Origin: Pascua guehoae
Taxonomy: Eukaryota > Basidiomycota > Tremellomycetes > Trichosporonales > Trichosporonaceae
Direction: 5' to 3'
Assembly (NCBI GenBank): GCA_001600415.1
Contig: BCJX01000002.1
Span: 124,001 to 188,000, forward strand
Length of the DNA: 64,000 nt
In this document: piece after piece, positions 13,002-25,445 of the stretch
How the letters are laid out: each line of letters starts with the position of its first letter
Position numbering within the stretch: the first letter of the stretch is position 1
Position numbers and translations under genes: made by a program
The notes under the pieces: model-generated
Databases searched by the model: none
What the model saw: the letters and a program-made list of their open reading frames with translations, nothing else
What the model was told of the DNA's origin: nothing

Positions 13002-13979
13002 TTAGACGAAGTACCACTCAATCTGGAGGATACCGTCGTTGGGGTTGCCGATCTTGGCGAACAGGTTGTTGGTCAGGTCGAGGGCGTTCCAGGGGCAACC
13101 GCCGCCGGCGCAGCGGTCGACGACAGTGGCCTCGGTGGACTGGCCAGTCTTCTTGTTCGTGATGTGGACAGTGCGGCCGCAGACGGCGTCCTGTCCCCAG
13201 GCGTCCCAGTTCTCGTGCGAAATGGCGACAATGTCCTGGCCGTTGTTGTACGTGCCGCCTGGGCAGGCGACGGTGCCGGGAGCGTAGCCGTGGTTCTCTG
13301 CAGGGTCCTCGACGCTGTAGAAGGTCGCCTGGCCCTGCTTGACGGCTTCGCCGGGGCCGCTGCCGCCGCCGCTGTTGTTGTTGTTGCCGTTGTTGTTGTT
13401 GTTGTTCTCCTCCTGCTTGGCCTCGGGAGTCGGCTCAGGAGCGGGGGCCTCAGTGGTCTTGGGGGCCTCCCACTTGCTGGTGGTGGTGGGCTCGTCGTGC
13501 TGGGCGTGGAGGTCGGCGCCAAGGTTGTCGTTGGACTCGTCCTTGGACTCGGTAGCAGATGCCTCGGCAGAAGGCACAGGGTGCTCGAGGGTAGTCGTGG
13601 TAGGGGCGGCGGACGCGGGAGCAGACCACGCCGCGGCCGAGGTGGTGGCGTGGGTGTTCCACGTCTTGGTGGCCGTCGCGGCCGCCTTGTTGTTGAGGGG
13701 GCACTTGAGCTCCTCCTCCTCCTCGTCCTCGTAGTCGTCCCAGTCCTCGTCGTCGTCATCGGCGGCGACGGCGTAGGAAAGGTTGTCGACGGTGAGCGAG
13801 GCCGAAGGGGCGGCAGCAGGGGTAACGACGTCGGTCGACTGCTTGCCCGCCCACTTGCCGCCGCGCCACTTGCCGCCGTTGTTCCACTTGCCCCAGTCAC
13901 GGTCGCGGGGCTGGGGAAGGGCAGGGAGAGCGAGGGCCGAGGCCGCAAGGGCGAAGAGAGAAAGAGACTTGACAAGCAT
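13002..13979 (-). CDS. Secreted double-psi beta-barrel (expansin/RlpA-like) protein
   Basis: Single-exon gene of 325 aa. The ATG at 13979 was preferred over an in-frame ATG 11 codons upstream because it directly begins a classic signal peptide (hydrophobic Leu/Ala core ending ALALPALPQ). A Lys/Trp/Gly-rich basic region follows, then an acidic Asp/Glu stretch (about residues 75-95), a Ser/Thr/Ala/Glu linker and an Asn/Gly-rich spacer. The C-terminal ~112 residues (about 213-325) form the double-psi beta-barrel: GQATFYS at the start, an ISHENWD segment, CGRTVHI, then TVVDRC and ALDLTNNLF, ending QIEWYFV. This is the RlpA/barwin/expansin-like fold found in fungal cell-wall and secreted proteins. 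The VVDRC and LDL motifs are typical. Most relatives lack demonstrated enzyme activity and are thought to bind or loosen polysaccharide; the role here is inferred. Confidence 0.9.
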   Translation of the reverse strand: MLVKSLSLFALAASALALPALPQPRDRDWGKWNNGGKWRGGKWAGKQSTDVVTPAAAPSASLTVDNLSYAVAADDDDEDWDDYEDEEEEELKCPLNNKAAATATKTWNTHATTSAAAWSAPASAAPTTTTLEHPVPSAEASATESKDESNDNLGADLHAQHDEPTTTSKWEAPKTTEAPAPEPTPEAKQEENNNNNNGNNNNSGGGSGPGEAVKQGQATFYSVEDPAENHGYAPGTVACPGGTYNNGQDIVAISHENWDAWGQDAVCGRTVHITNKKTGQSTEATVVDRCAGGGCPWNALDLTNNLFAKIGNPNDGILQIEWYFV

Positions 13980-14613
13980 CGTGGTTGTGAGATTGATGGA
14001 GAGTGTGTGCAAAGGGGTTTACGGGGTGGGCACGAGTTCTCGTGTCGAGGTCGAGGATCGAGTTAGCGGGTGGGGATCGAGTTGTACGGGTCGTTTGAGG
14101 AGATTGCGAGCGTACGGTTTGATGTCGAGCTTCGTTGTCGAGCGTTGTCTGTGGTTGTCGAAAAGACGGTGGTGTCGAATGCTGGGCCAGCCAGCGAGTA
14201 CGGTGAACCGGAAGGGGGGGGTTTGCGGAAAAGGTTGGGTGATGAGAGGATGAGAGAAAGGAAAGAGTGTTGGCGGTCCCAGGTAATTATGAGGACGTGG
14301 GGGTTGGGGCGTTGGGGGTTGAGTTGGTGGGGTGAAGGAAGGAAGGAAGGAGAGAGAGGGGGCTATGGCTCGGGAACGGGTGGCCTCGCCGGCAGCCTAA
14401 GTGTGTGTGTCTTGGTCGAGTGTGCCATGCCAAGGGCATGCAACGCAAAGGCAAAGGCAAAGACAGAAAGGCCTAGGCAGGGAAAGACAGGGTTGGTGCC
14501 CAGGGCGACCCAAAGGACCAACAAAGGCCTACCAAAGGGATGGGACGGGCGTGGCCAAGAAGTCTAGCGCAAAAGGAGGGTGGTCCACTCGCTCTGTAAC
14601 GAGCACCCTCAAA

Positions 14614-15897
14614 ATGGCGACTTGCACGGTGCATGGCACGAGGCCACGAGGCAGGATGGCCCAACCAGTGGGCGTGTTTAGTTTGTCGCTCGCTCCCCTC
14701 GCTCCGTCCCAGCCGATCATCCTTTCCCATTCCTTCCCATCCCATCGTCTCGCGTTATCCTATCCCTGCAGCGCACAGCACACAGCACACGTCGCACGCG
14801 CCGCGCAGCCTCTCGTGAGCTCGCACCCCCTTTCTGCACGCGGTCCATGCACACACCAACACGGGTTGCAGAATAAGCCTCTGGGCGCGTCCCGAAGATG
14901 CCGAATGCGGGCTTGTCAGGGTCAGGAACAGGGACGCGTCGGGAACGCCCTTTTGGCTGACAACCAGAGGTTACAAGGTGCATCAAAGGCACACGACCCA
15001 AGGGGATGCTTAAAAATTCACTGGCATGCACATGCCGTTTGGGTACTGAACAGAAGGGCCTGTACATTGTACATAGGGTTTCACACCAGTGTTGTGCCGT
15101 CGGGGTCAGCACTGGTATGCTTGGCATTATTGGTCGTCACAGCTGTGCCCATGCCGCGCCCCTGCCAAGTTGCAAGTGGCCAAAGGACAGAGAACCCATC
15201 CGACTCGCGTCGCAGGGAATGTGGCGTATGCCGCGCGTGTCGTGTCTCTGGCTCCAACACTCTTGCAAACTCCGCCATGTATCAAACCTTACCTTGGAAG
15301 CGCACACACCGCACTCGCGTTTACTGCAATGCTATGCTACTGCAAAAGCCTACACCAAGCAGTAAAGCACAACCCGCGGACCCGGCCATGGGGACTACCA
15401 AGCGATTTGCATACGCACATCAGTTTGCGATGTGCAGCGTGCACGAGCCAGTGTGTTGCTGCCCTTGCGCCGCACGAGCCACCCAACAGACGCTCGGTTG
15501 GTACCCTCTTGCCTCTGGTCTGGGGGTGCTGTGGTGTGATTACAAAGAGGGGCGGCCAAGAGATCCAAAGCAAGGGAGCCGGCACGCCTCGGGGGTCGGG
15601 AACAAAACATTCGCGATCAGCCACGCCCTGGGTGCATGCACGAGGCACGTTGCAGGGCTCAGGGTCCAGCGGAAAGAGGGTGACGCGACAATGACAACAT
15701 GGAAAAATCATGCCGCCCCGGGGCGATGCGCGGTGTGCGGTTGGCTGCAAAGTGTGCCGGATGCGCCGCATATACGCATACCACCTTCCGACTCTCGGCG
15801 CGGTCCTCGGAAGTGGCGCACGCGACAAGAACGCGTGTGCTACATGCTGCATGTGTGGCGTGGGTCAGTTGATATGGATGCAGGCAAGGAGGCGTGA
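14614..15897 (+). other. Long open reading frame in the desert, coding status unknown
   Basis: The frame is open from at least 14401 and its first ATG is at 14614, giving about 427 codons before TGA. The product is not recognised, has no domain, and is rich in Cys, His, Arg, Ala and Gln in a way unlike neighbouring genes. The opposite strand is also open over parts of it. Length is the only argument for coding; the composition argues against. Confidence 0.15.
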
Positions 15898-16098
15898 AGG
15901 GGGTGCAAAGGAAGGGGGGTCCTCTTGGCGTGCATCCGGGGTGTGTGTGTGTGTGTGGATGGATGAATGGATGGAACTGGGGCGACACTAGCGCGACACT
16001 AGAACCATCGGATCAGTGGCTCGCCAGAAGTGCGGATCCACCAGCGGATCTGTGTCGGTCTGTGGGTCTGTGCGTGGATCCGCCGTGTCGCGGTGTCG

Positions 16099-16140
16099 CC
16101 GCCTTGCGCCCTCCGCCTTGCGCCCTCCGCCTTGCGCCCT
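16099..16140. repeat. 14-bp tandem repeat, three perfect copies
   Basis: Three perfect head-to-tail copies of CCGCCTTGCGCCCT at 16099-16112, 16113-16126 and 16127-16140, in non-coding DNA. Confidence 0.9.
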
Positions 16141-19100
16141 CTGCCCTCTGCCAGTCCCCGGGTGCCCCGTCTCATGCTGCCATTTGAGGAAGGTAACGGG
16201 GGTGCACAGCATGCAATCGCCAGCACCACACAGCAAAAATGGGTTTGATTAGCTCCCGCGGGTCAGATCAGGAACGTCCTCCTTGGAAACGAAATGTAGC
16301 CTCCAGGCTGGCAGGAGTTGCGCGGGGGGGGGGGGGGTGTGTATTGGCTCTGCATGCATGCTTTTAGAGTGTTTGTTGGTACCGAGTGTGCCTTTGACAC
16401 TCCCCGTGCAATGTGTGCCGCGTTCCTGTAAACTGTATGACCCTCGGCCTACGCACTCTACTCGTTCAGCCTCGTCGTGAGGAACACTCATCATGTGGCC
16501 TCGGCGGGAGTCCAACATGGCAGCAACGACCATGGATGGATTGCCGGATCGCCGGACTGCTCATGTCTCTGGATTGCGGGGTCGTTACGCTTGTCTGATC
16601 CGACAGAGTGGTGGTGTGACATGATGCCCTTAGCACGCCTCGCACCGAGCTGCGTGGCCGAAACGATTTTTTTCGAGGCCCTCTGCCGTTTAGCACTTGG
16701 CACTTGGCGGACACGAGTTGTAGTGTCTGGACCTTGCAGTCGCATCCATTGGGACGTATTCGACTTTGGGCCAAACACTGGAAATGAGATTCCATACCTT
16801 GTTGTTCGCAGCTGGAAGGTGGCCGGCCTAGCGGCCAAACACCAGATGGTCGTGCTCCGTACACAAGTCGACATTTGCGTCCAACCCACATTGTCATGTG
16901 CCTGTTGCCAGCTTACCTCTCACCGGCGCTCACCTTGTTTACTTTTGCCTCGACCCCAAAAGTAGTTTGACACTCCACCCATTCAACCCTGCGCGCCACA
17001 CGGCAACACTTCAGGCATGGTAGCTTTCCGTGTGTCAGCTCGACACACGTATACACTTCATGCCTCGCGAATATGCATGGGACGCAGGCTTGGCCGCTTG
17101 GCTGCTTGGCGGTCTGAGGACACGAGCACGCAAACGAATGACCGGAGAGCACGAGCACGCCGAGAGCAGAGGGACGGACACTCACAGTCTTGAAGATACG
17201 ACACGGGTAACCAGCCCACCTCGCCGCTGCACAACCATTAACCGACCTGATCCTTGTCACATCCTCCGCTGGTGCAATCAACGCGAATCATCGCCGCCGG
17301 TGACCCCTCTACCTCTGCGGCCAGTGCGAATCTTGGCAGGCGTGACGTTCATAAGAGTGGAACACGGCGAATCCTGGCTCTCGGCGGTGCAATAAGTCTG
17401 TCGTGCGACAAACGACACGGGCCGCCAGGTGCGCACAGGTCGTGAGTGGCAGCGGAGAGCATCTGGGCGCCACGGATGTCATGGGGATAGGTCGAAGGAC
17501 AGACGCGGATGAGGGACACGAATGATCCCAGAGGAGACAAGTGCTAGAAGACAACAGACCGCACCCACGTGCGTGATGAAGGGTCATAACAGGTCCAAGA
17601 AAGGCAGACGCCGACGGGATATGCGCTGGAGGCCGTCCGGGGACAGCCGAACGCCGCAGCTTTCGGCTACGGGTGTGACAAGGGCCAAATGAAAAGGGGG
17701 TCAACAAGAGGCACGGAGGTGCAGTTCTCAGACTACCCCAGTGTCAGAAGATGACATATTACAGGGATGTGAGGAGGAGAGGGGCTACGGGTGATAACTG
17801 GGCAGAAACACCAGTGTACAAGCTCACTGAGGCGAGTGGCGGAGGATAACAGCTCGGGGTAGTGGTGTGGGAAATTAATGGGTCTGCCGAGTGACGCGCT
17901 GCAGGCAAGCACTGGATACATGGTATACGACACCGCTGGCAGGCACCGCTCTGGCACAATAAAGAGCGGCAGGTCTGCGAGGAGAGAATTCCATAGGACT
18001 TTCCGCCGAGGAAGCGGAGGAGAGTATCTGCCGAGCAGCAGATTCCAGAAACACATGGCACAGTTGCCGCCCAGGACGCGAGTGATATGGGCCGGCAGGT
18101 TGCGTGGCGGACTGATAGTCCAAAAATCGAGTGCCCTTGGTGTCCACGTTGCAGACGGCATCGGGTTGCATCGCCACACGTTTAGAGGGGGGGAAGGGGA
18201 CGTAGGAAGGGCGTATCGCATGAGGAGACAAGTGAACACCCCGACACACTCTCACAGAGCCCAAGAATCGCAGAGAACAGGTTACCCCGACTGACACACC
18301 CCATGACCAAGGTGTGGGATAGGTGGCTGTGCTGAAGAGGAGAGGACGCCAAGGACCCCGCCGCCATGTGCACGCTCAGCGAGCACCAGAGTGGCACAAG
18401 GCAGCATGGGCTAGGGGCGACAGCGCTGTCGCCCGGGCAATGCTGGAACAGGGTGATACTGGGACGGCCCCGGCCGGGTTGTAAACAACAGCAGAAGCAA
18501 CAGGTGAGTATGCGGTACGCCGCATTTGGATAGCCTGCTACAGCTGGTTTGAGTACGCAGTATGAGGGACAGGCGCGCGAATGTCAATATCCAACTGCCA
18601 GCGCTCGCCACACCGGGGACGTTCGTGAAGCGAATCCACCCAGTTGCCTCCTCTTCGATACTGTACTTGTTTGATGGGATCTGGTATGAATAGAACAGCG
18701 TCGTGTTATGATGGTTTTATGAAGCGTTGTCGCCTAGCGCCCTTGCCGTATAGGATCATACTCGGCGTCTGGAGATACGCTGTGGGCTGTGGCTGTGAGT
18801 ACCCAGAATCTCAAGACCCCAGAAGGGACGGCCAACAGGCGACGGCGTAGCTCATAACCCACGCGACAATGCACGCTAAAAAATGTTGGGACCGAAAAGA
18901 AGACTAACAAGGGCAAAGCAAAGGCCTGGCCCCCGACTAAGCGTGGGGCGATCGGGAGACTAGTGGAAAAGGGGTGCCTTTCTCGTGACCACTAGCGCCT
19001 GATGGTGATCTTGGGCTGTCAATGGGAAGGGACGAGGGTGATTAGACTCGCAGGGTATGATATTCCACGCGTCTAGCGTCCACTAGTCTGGCTGGCGAGG

Positions 19101-21850
19101 GCAGGCTGTATTCTGCTAATAATTACGGGGTCATCACTGCAGTGGGGCTAGTGCCGCTATTGTACCACCACGGACACGCGACTGTCTGCCGTGTCCCCAG
19201 TTTGTCTGTCACGATTGTTAAATGATCTCTGTCAGGTGTACCTGTACCAAGTAGAACCAAACAACAACAGGCATTGCAAGACACTCATTTGCCGAGTACC
19301 ATCGTGGCACGAGGCGGTGAGTGCGGCATGCTGCGGGGTTTGGCCTGCATCCAGCCGCGAGCACAACGGGCCGCGAAGCATCCCAGCATTACCCCTCTGT
19401 GCTGCTTGTGTTGGGAGACAAGACCGGGATGGACACATTGCACACTACAATCAAAACAATAAAACCAAGCCCGCAGACAATCGGTCCCACTGCACTACCC
19501 ACCAGCCGCCTTCATGAGCTGCTCTTGCGTCGTCATTTCGCAAGGCAGGACGGGTCCAAGTACGTCCTCGCCGAGGCAGCGTGCAGTGCGGGCGGACACG
19601 GAACCGAAACCCCGATTGCAATATCCCGAGGGACAGCGTCATCGGTGACTACCTGGTCAGTGCGGGCGACTCCCAATGGGACCGAGCGGAGCGGGCCAAG
19701 ACCGGTGGCGAGAAGTAGCGTCTGGCAGCTCGGACCGCCGGCGCGTGCGGCGATAAGAGCCCAGTTGTGACATCTCAACCAACCCTGCCGGCGGTACCCG
19801 AGCGCGAGTTGGCTGCTGTTCGGGGGTGTGCCGGGTAAGAATGCGAAGGGGCATATGACGTGGCGCGACCCCGAGCGCGATGCTCAGTCAGCATTGCTTG
19901 GGTGCGAGCGAGGTTTGGGGATGGGCGTCCTCGGCAGGTGGGGGCAATGTGGCAACAAGTAGCCCCCATATCGAGGCGCCCTCCAACACCAGCGCCACCC
20001 TGACCTCCAGCGACAGCCCGATATCCGCTCGCGAGCTTGGGGCGGAGGTGCTCCGCTACTGGCTTGGGAGCGTTCCCCACACATTTCCGTGCATTGATGC
20101 AGAGTTTCCCCCTGGTGCTGGGCGTTCGTCCTTCATTCCACTCCTCGCCCACCATCGCATCCACCCAGAACATCTTGGGCTGCCCTCGTCGCTCCGTAGG
20201 CCAAAAAATATACACTCTACATCATAAGGGAGTCGAACCCCTGCCGCGTCTATTGACGACATGGGTTGGCCGTCAGGCCAACACATGGTGGCCATAACCC
20301 GGTAATTACAAGGGGGGAGTATTTAGATTTGGGGAGCGGGAGCAATTATCTCACCACCAGTCCGTGCCGCTGCCTCCACATGGCTGAGGCGCTGGGCGGC
20401 ATGTCGACGGTATTGAACAGGTCTTTGATGATGATCAAGGACTTTTCAATGGCAACGACGCATGATACCGTTTCACCAACGATGTCTTGGTGTTAGGAAG
20501 AAATATCCCGCAGTGCCTCCTGGAGAGCATTCAGTGTGTATCATTGATTAGATGGGTGGCGCATGAGAATACCACGGTGTTTGGGTGGTCACTCGAGCGA
20601 TTTGTGCCCCCCTGGCTAATCCAAGTAGAGAAGAAACGAGTCATACCTCTCCGAGCAATAGTTGTCACAGCTGTCGGCGGCGTATTAGAGCTTAGAGTGG
20701 CTGGTCTACAGTTTCCACTATCTGGGCGCTCGATGGACACTTAAAGGCCAAAGACTAGCACAACCACCAATCCGTAAATGGACAGCAGCAGAATAATGTT
20801 GGTACGGTATGACACGCCAAACGGGGACGGCATTTCTAATTCGGGGAGACTACATTCTGAGGCCTCACTAAATAATTACAAAGGCTGTCTCAACGACGTG
20901 GCAAGTATTTCTGAATACATGAGGGCAACTGGGGAGCGTGAGACGAAATTAGCAATGGGGGAGCCAACAGGTGACGTCGACATGCTTGACACGCGCTCGT
21001 AGTCGGACTAAACGTGGCCAATATTATGTCGCCGAAAGCACTACCACTGGGACCATGTCATAGAAAATTTAATGATGTGGTCGTCCAAGCCGCCCATGCC
21101 CATGTACGAACTTGCACAGATCGAGAGCTTGACGATGCTTCTGATGGGGTCACTGAGAAACCTCCTGCGCTTTGTATTGGTAGTAATTCTGTCAAAGAAC
21201 GACACGCCGCGAAATATCGAAGGAACGAGAGGATGAGTAGACCCTCCTGTAGTGTACCTCCATTCTGGCCATATGTTGGGGGATGGATTTATGTACCAAC
21301 TGTGCACAACAAATAAATCTCCACCTATGGAGGACGCTTCATCCTGTGCACTCTGCCAGTGTATCTCGCTCGCTTGAGAAATTTCCAAGATTTAATGAAA
21401 TTTTTGATGTTTGGTGAAGAGGCATGTTTACCGTCATATTTATACTGGAACACGGCGCAGACATCGGCCGACGAATTGTCGTGCGGTGTCTTGGTGATTG
21501 TGTGCTGTGTGCTGTATGCTGCATGCATGCTGCATGCTGTGCAATATGCAGGAGCTCGATCGCCAGTGTTGTCGGCCAGGTCTGCAGGCCGCATGGTATT
21601 GATCCCGTTCCTTGTGTGCCCCCAGCCCGGTCCCTTGTCAAGTGCTGCGCCCCCAACACGCCCAACACTCTTTCATCCTTCCCTCCTCCATCCTCACTCT
21701 TCTCATCCTACACATACAGCTTTCTGTCTTTCTCCCTCCCCGCGCCAACCATCTCTCCCACACTCTTTCGTGCTGGCGTCTACCTGGAATTGCAACAGCG
21801 AGAAACGCATTACACACGCCTTCGACTCTCTCCTCCGACCTTCCTCCACC

Positions 21851-22663
21851 ATGAATGACAACAACACGCCCGTAACCGAGAACTGCAAGGTCGGTGAAGG
21901 TGATGACGTGAACGACAATGGCCAAGCCGTGGGCGCCGACGCAGACACTGAAGATGAGATCAAGAACCACGAGATTTGGACCCACGGCGACTTTGAAGTA
22001 ATTTCATCGGATAACGTGCGCTTTCGCATCCCGTCGTATCACCTATTCTCTCATTCGTGAGCGCAACCACTGAGGAGTGTCGCTTACTCCAGGCCAGTAT
22101 TCCGTCCAGGGGACCTCTTCGACAACGCTGAGAAGCGACTGGCCTTTACAGACGAGGAATTTGAAACCGCAGTCGTCATTGAACTTTTCCTCGATCTCGT
22201 ACTTCAGGGCGACATTACCGGAAGATACGAAAACTACCATGACCTCATGGGTCTCGCACGTTTTCTGACAAAATACGACTGCAACGCAGCACGGGCTGGT
22301 CTCATTCTTCATCTTCGCCGCCAGATAACGAAAGAAGTCGAAGTTGTCTACCAATTCTGCGTTGCCGCCTATCTGGATGACTATATGACCTGCAAGGTTG
22401 CTTTGGACTGCGTCGAGTGCTGGGATGAGGACGTCACCGACAGCGATTACGGGCCGTACGACGACCACCGCGACTCACTCGACCCCGCATACATGCCATT
22501 TGGCTTGTTTACGAAGCTTCCGAGTGCATACGGTTGGGCCCTTGTTCGCGCGTGGGCTGGGCGTCACAATTTGACCGAAACGACATACCCAGAGTGGCGG
22601 AAAACTTTGCCCGATCGCTTTGAAGACTTCATCAACCAAGCCAGGGGGCAAACACATTCATGA
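21851..22663 (+). CDS. BTB/POZ-domain protein
   Basis: Two exons, 21851-22056 and 22093-22663, joined by a 36-nt intron (GTGAGC...CCAG), give 258 aa. The start ATG follows CCACC. The first ~45 residues are acidic and probably disordered. The BTB fold begins at about residue 50 with a GDFEVISSD-like strand and continues through FRIPSYHLF, the helix around SPVFRPGDLFD (the codon split by the intron), then IELFLDLVLQGDI and YHDLMGLARFLTKYDC. This pattern (substance specified by DFEVISSD, H-LF-S-VFR, then a helix-rich C-terminal half) matches the fungal BTB/POZ proteins that often occur in large families in Tremellomycetes. Such proteins may act as protein-interaction modules or Cullin-3 adaptors; which applies here is not visible. 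No other domain is present. Confidence 0.85.
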
Positions 22664-23341
22664 ACGGAAACAGTGGGTAATTGACCTTGTCTCGGTAGAT
22701 TGCTGACGGCAGATTGTGAAAAAAGCGGACCACCCAACGAGGCCTTAATCGCGTTGATAACTTCGACAGCTCAAGCTCCCGTACTTTCAAGAAGTTTCAT
22801 TCTCAGACATTTTTGTGTTTACAGTGCGTTTCGGTACTGTACATCGCTCACTCGAAGGACCCAGCCAGACATACCTCCAATGACGACGCGCAACTGGCGA
22901 TCCACCGAAGGTGGGGTGAATAAACCCAGTCCTTTCTCAACAACACATGTGCCCATCACCACCTTATGAGAGTTTCAATATCGAACACACTGCTCCCGTC
23001 CACTGGGCCAAGGCAAGGACTGCTGTACTAATCGGAACAGTCCAGGAGGGAACAACAGCTGGGTCTGTCCCCAAATATCGACCCAAGTCGCAGCCGCTCA
23101 AAGTCACACCACATCGAGACGCACCATCTGCTGTCATATTCCTGGTCCATCCCCCCCTTCTGTCTAACATCTCCAACACTAGCCCTTTGCTCCTGTGGAA
23201 ACGCTGTCCGGCGCTCTTGTGACTGTCTTGTGGCCGGCACAGTGTTGGAGTGGGTGAGGTCTTTCCTGAGAAGCACCTTTGACTTTGAATCTTCCGGTTC
23301 GCCAGATTCCAGCCGCAGCGGGAAAGGATAAACATGTGAAA
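22664..23341. other. Intergenic
   Basis: Between the BTB gene and the tRNA-Gly gene. No open frame of note and no RNA gene recognised. Confidence 0.5.
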
Positions 23342-23430
23342 GCGGGCATGGTGTAGTGGTAGCATGGTGCTTTCCGGTGGTTCATTCCTCCTCTCGGCAT
23401 TGGTCGTGGGTTCAAGCCCCACTGTCCGTT
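23342..23430 (+). tRNA. tRNA-Gly(UCC) with intron
   Basis: Starts GCGGGCATGGTGTAGTGG, the standard Gly-type acceptor and D arm. The acceptor stem pairs with TGTCCGT at 23423-23429 using two G-U pairs. The anticodon stem is GGTGC with GCATT, with anticodon TCC at 23373-23375. About 17-20 extra bases after position 37 are read as an intron. The T arm is GTGGG-TTCAAGC-CCCAC. A CACTTTTT terminator follows. Confidence 0.85.
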
Positions 23431-23980
23431 CACTTTTTGCCTGCCCCCCCCCCCGGAGCGTCTGGTGGGTATTGCGCTTGATGATGACGATTTGTTTCAT
23501 CCACATTCGTGACAATGGACCTGCTGATTCGGTGCGCGTGTAGATGTCGACTTCCTCATCCGGCGGGTCACTGCCGCGCGTGACCTCTCTCTCTCTGGCG
23601 AGGGCCAGGACTGAGCCACAACGCCACCGTCATCTGCATTTTCGAGGTTGTCGCCATCCTGTGACCTCTCCCCATGTCCTGAAGGGTGATGCGAGCAGTT
23701 TCTGGAGGGTTTTACGAGCGTATGAAGAGGTAGGGGGGTAGGGATGGCAGGAGGGCCACTCACATGGTTCATGTGGCGGCGTTCGTTCATACCCCTGTAC
23801 CCTCCCCCGCTCCCCATACCGGTGCCTGCCACCAATACCAAACACTCCGCATCTGTCGGTACACTTTGAGCTGTCAGCCAACTCCCTGCATTTGTCCTCC
23901 GCCCACAGCAGCTTGTTATCTTTGTCCCTCTTGGGGGTCGGAGCGGCAGCGGTGGCGTCGATGCCTTCCTTGTCATCGTG

Positions 23981-24070
23981 GGGCGTGTAGCTCAGTTGGT
24001 AGAGCGCGTCATTAGCATTCACAACAGTGTCTAATTGACGAGGTCTTTGGTTCGATTCCTAACCCGTCCA
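23981..24070 (+). tRNA. tRNA-Ala(AGC) with intron
   Basis: Starts GGGCGTGTAGCTCAGTTGG. The anticodon stem is CGTCA with TGACG, and the loop gives AGC at 24014-24016. About 17 nt inserted after position 37 form the intron. The T loop is GGTTCGATTCC. The acceptor has one pyrimidine mismatch next to position 7, as also seen in yeast tRNA-Ala. A T-run (CATTTTTTGG) follows. Confidence 0.88.
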
Positions 24071-24444
24071 CATTTTTTGGTTACCGAATGCTTGTTTTGG
24101 GACGGGCTGCGTGCTTGGACGTGTTGGGGCTTTGGCTGGTAGTGTCGTTGCAGCCACAAGCACAGGGGCCGCACGATTAGACTGTAGACGTGTTTTGAAA
24201 CCGGAAGGGTAAAGACCATTGTCGTGACCATGTTCAAAGAGACGTCTGATTTCCCGTTGGTGCTTCGAATTGCCGTCCGGAGCTCAAGGATCATCATCTG
24301 GTCTCCGCTAGTGGCGGCTTGTCTCCCGCCATACATTGCCACAACGTCCCTCAGATTGCCAGTACGGGAGCTATGTGTAATATCCCACCATCGTCTCGCC
24401 AACGCGCCCCCAGCTCTCCCAAGCAGACTTCTCGACTCCACTGC
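24071..24444. other. Intergenic
   Basis: Between tRNA-Ala and the coiled-coil candidate. Nothing recognised. Confidence 0.5.
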
Positions 24445-25445
24445 TCACCCTCCCCCAAGCTCGCCTATCACATACCTCGCCATCCCCACCGCCAAACTCC
24501 CAGCTGCCTCGACGACGTGGTGCATTTCTCGCCGCCGCCCAGCCGCCAAACGAAGGTCGGAACGGAGGGCGCGAATCTCGGCCTGCAGCGTAGCGATTGT
24601 GGCGCGCTGTTGCGCGACTTTGTTTCTGAGTGCTTGAATGCCGCTGGGATCCTCGCCGTCGCGGAAGTTGGCAAGGGGGGTGGTGATGGTGGTGGCTAAT
24701 GGAGGGGTGTGGATAGTCCTGGAGGTTGCAATGTATGCGCTGGCCGTAATATCCGGGACGGTGTCGGTTATGGGGGTGTGATTGGGCTCCGCTCGATTCA
24801 CCCAGGGAAATGAAGCCACGCCTCCCCGGGACGATGGGGGACAGAATGCTCCCAGTCTCCGTGGGGCAGTGTGTACCTGGCCGTATGAGAGTTGAGAGCC
24901 CAAGGTGGGGTGTTGATGGCCTCCCTCAATCGATCGAGTTGTAGAGTCCTGATCTCTGTCCACGTGAAGCACCGGCTCGTAGGTGACGCCTGCCTCGTAT
25001 CCCATGCCGGTGCTGTGACAGTCGATTGAAGGACGCTGATACGCGGCCGGAAGATAGTTGCCACTGCGTGGCAGGGTGAATGCTCGTGTGGAGAGGAGAC
25101 ACGCGTTGGATTGTTGGATCGTACTAGGCCCCTGGCATTCAACCTCGTCCTTCGACGCGGGCTCGTCGGCGGGCGCGTCTGGGACTGGTGGGTCGGAGGC
25201 CATATGAACGGCGAGCCCAAATGTTGTACTCCGAGTATGTCACCACATGATGCAGCTGCTGCCCAAGCACCACCCGTTGGCTCCGAGAGTGCCCGCTTCG
25301 CTGGTGGATGTCCCACCCGCCCAGAGGATTCGACAGAGGGGGACTGTATCGCCATGGACCTGCTGTATGCCAGGTGGGCAGCAACGAGACGAGCCCGAGT
25401 GGCACGATTGGTGGGGGTTGGGTTGTCACGCTTGGGGCGGGGCAT
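24445..25445 (-). CDS. Putative coiled-coil protein, gene structure uncertain
   Basis: Not recognised. The firm part is a minus-strand frame 24445-25203 (252 aa from an ATG at 25203). Its C-terminal ~75 residues form a convincing amphipathic helix with heptad spacing (IQALRNKVAQQRATIATLQ and what follows), ending in a GMARYVIGELGGG tail. The N-terminal half is Pro/Thr-rich and disordered. A second frame from an ATG at 25445 begins MPRPKRDNPTPTNRATRARL and could be the real N-terminus, joined through an intron near 25200-25260. I could not find a splice pair that restores frame, so the upstream part is tentative. A coiled coil in a basic protein of this kind would fit a bZIP-like or structural dimer, but no basic region directly precedes the heptads. 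Confidence 0.4.

Larger units (their letters stand above)
13980..21850. other. Gene desert of 7.9 kb
   Basis: No supported gene between the barrel protein and the BTB gene. It contains simple GGAA repeats near 14336-14360, a 14-bp tandem repeat at 16099-16140, a poly-G run near 16325, and a plus-strand frame open from before 14401 to 15897. The part from about 20300 to 21450 is visibly more A/T-rich than the rest of the window. I found no transposon protein, long terminal repeat or terminal inverted repeat by eye, so any mobile-element origin is unproven. Confidence 0.5.

Noticed and set aside
20222..20310. tRNA-like T arm on the minus strand (agggg-TTCGACT-ccctt at 20226-20242) followed by a T-run.
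   Set aside because: No 5' acceptor strand, D arm or anticodon arm could be fitted upstream, though a perfect GTTGGCC/GGCCAAC hairpin is present. It may be a tRNA relic, but it is not callable.
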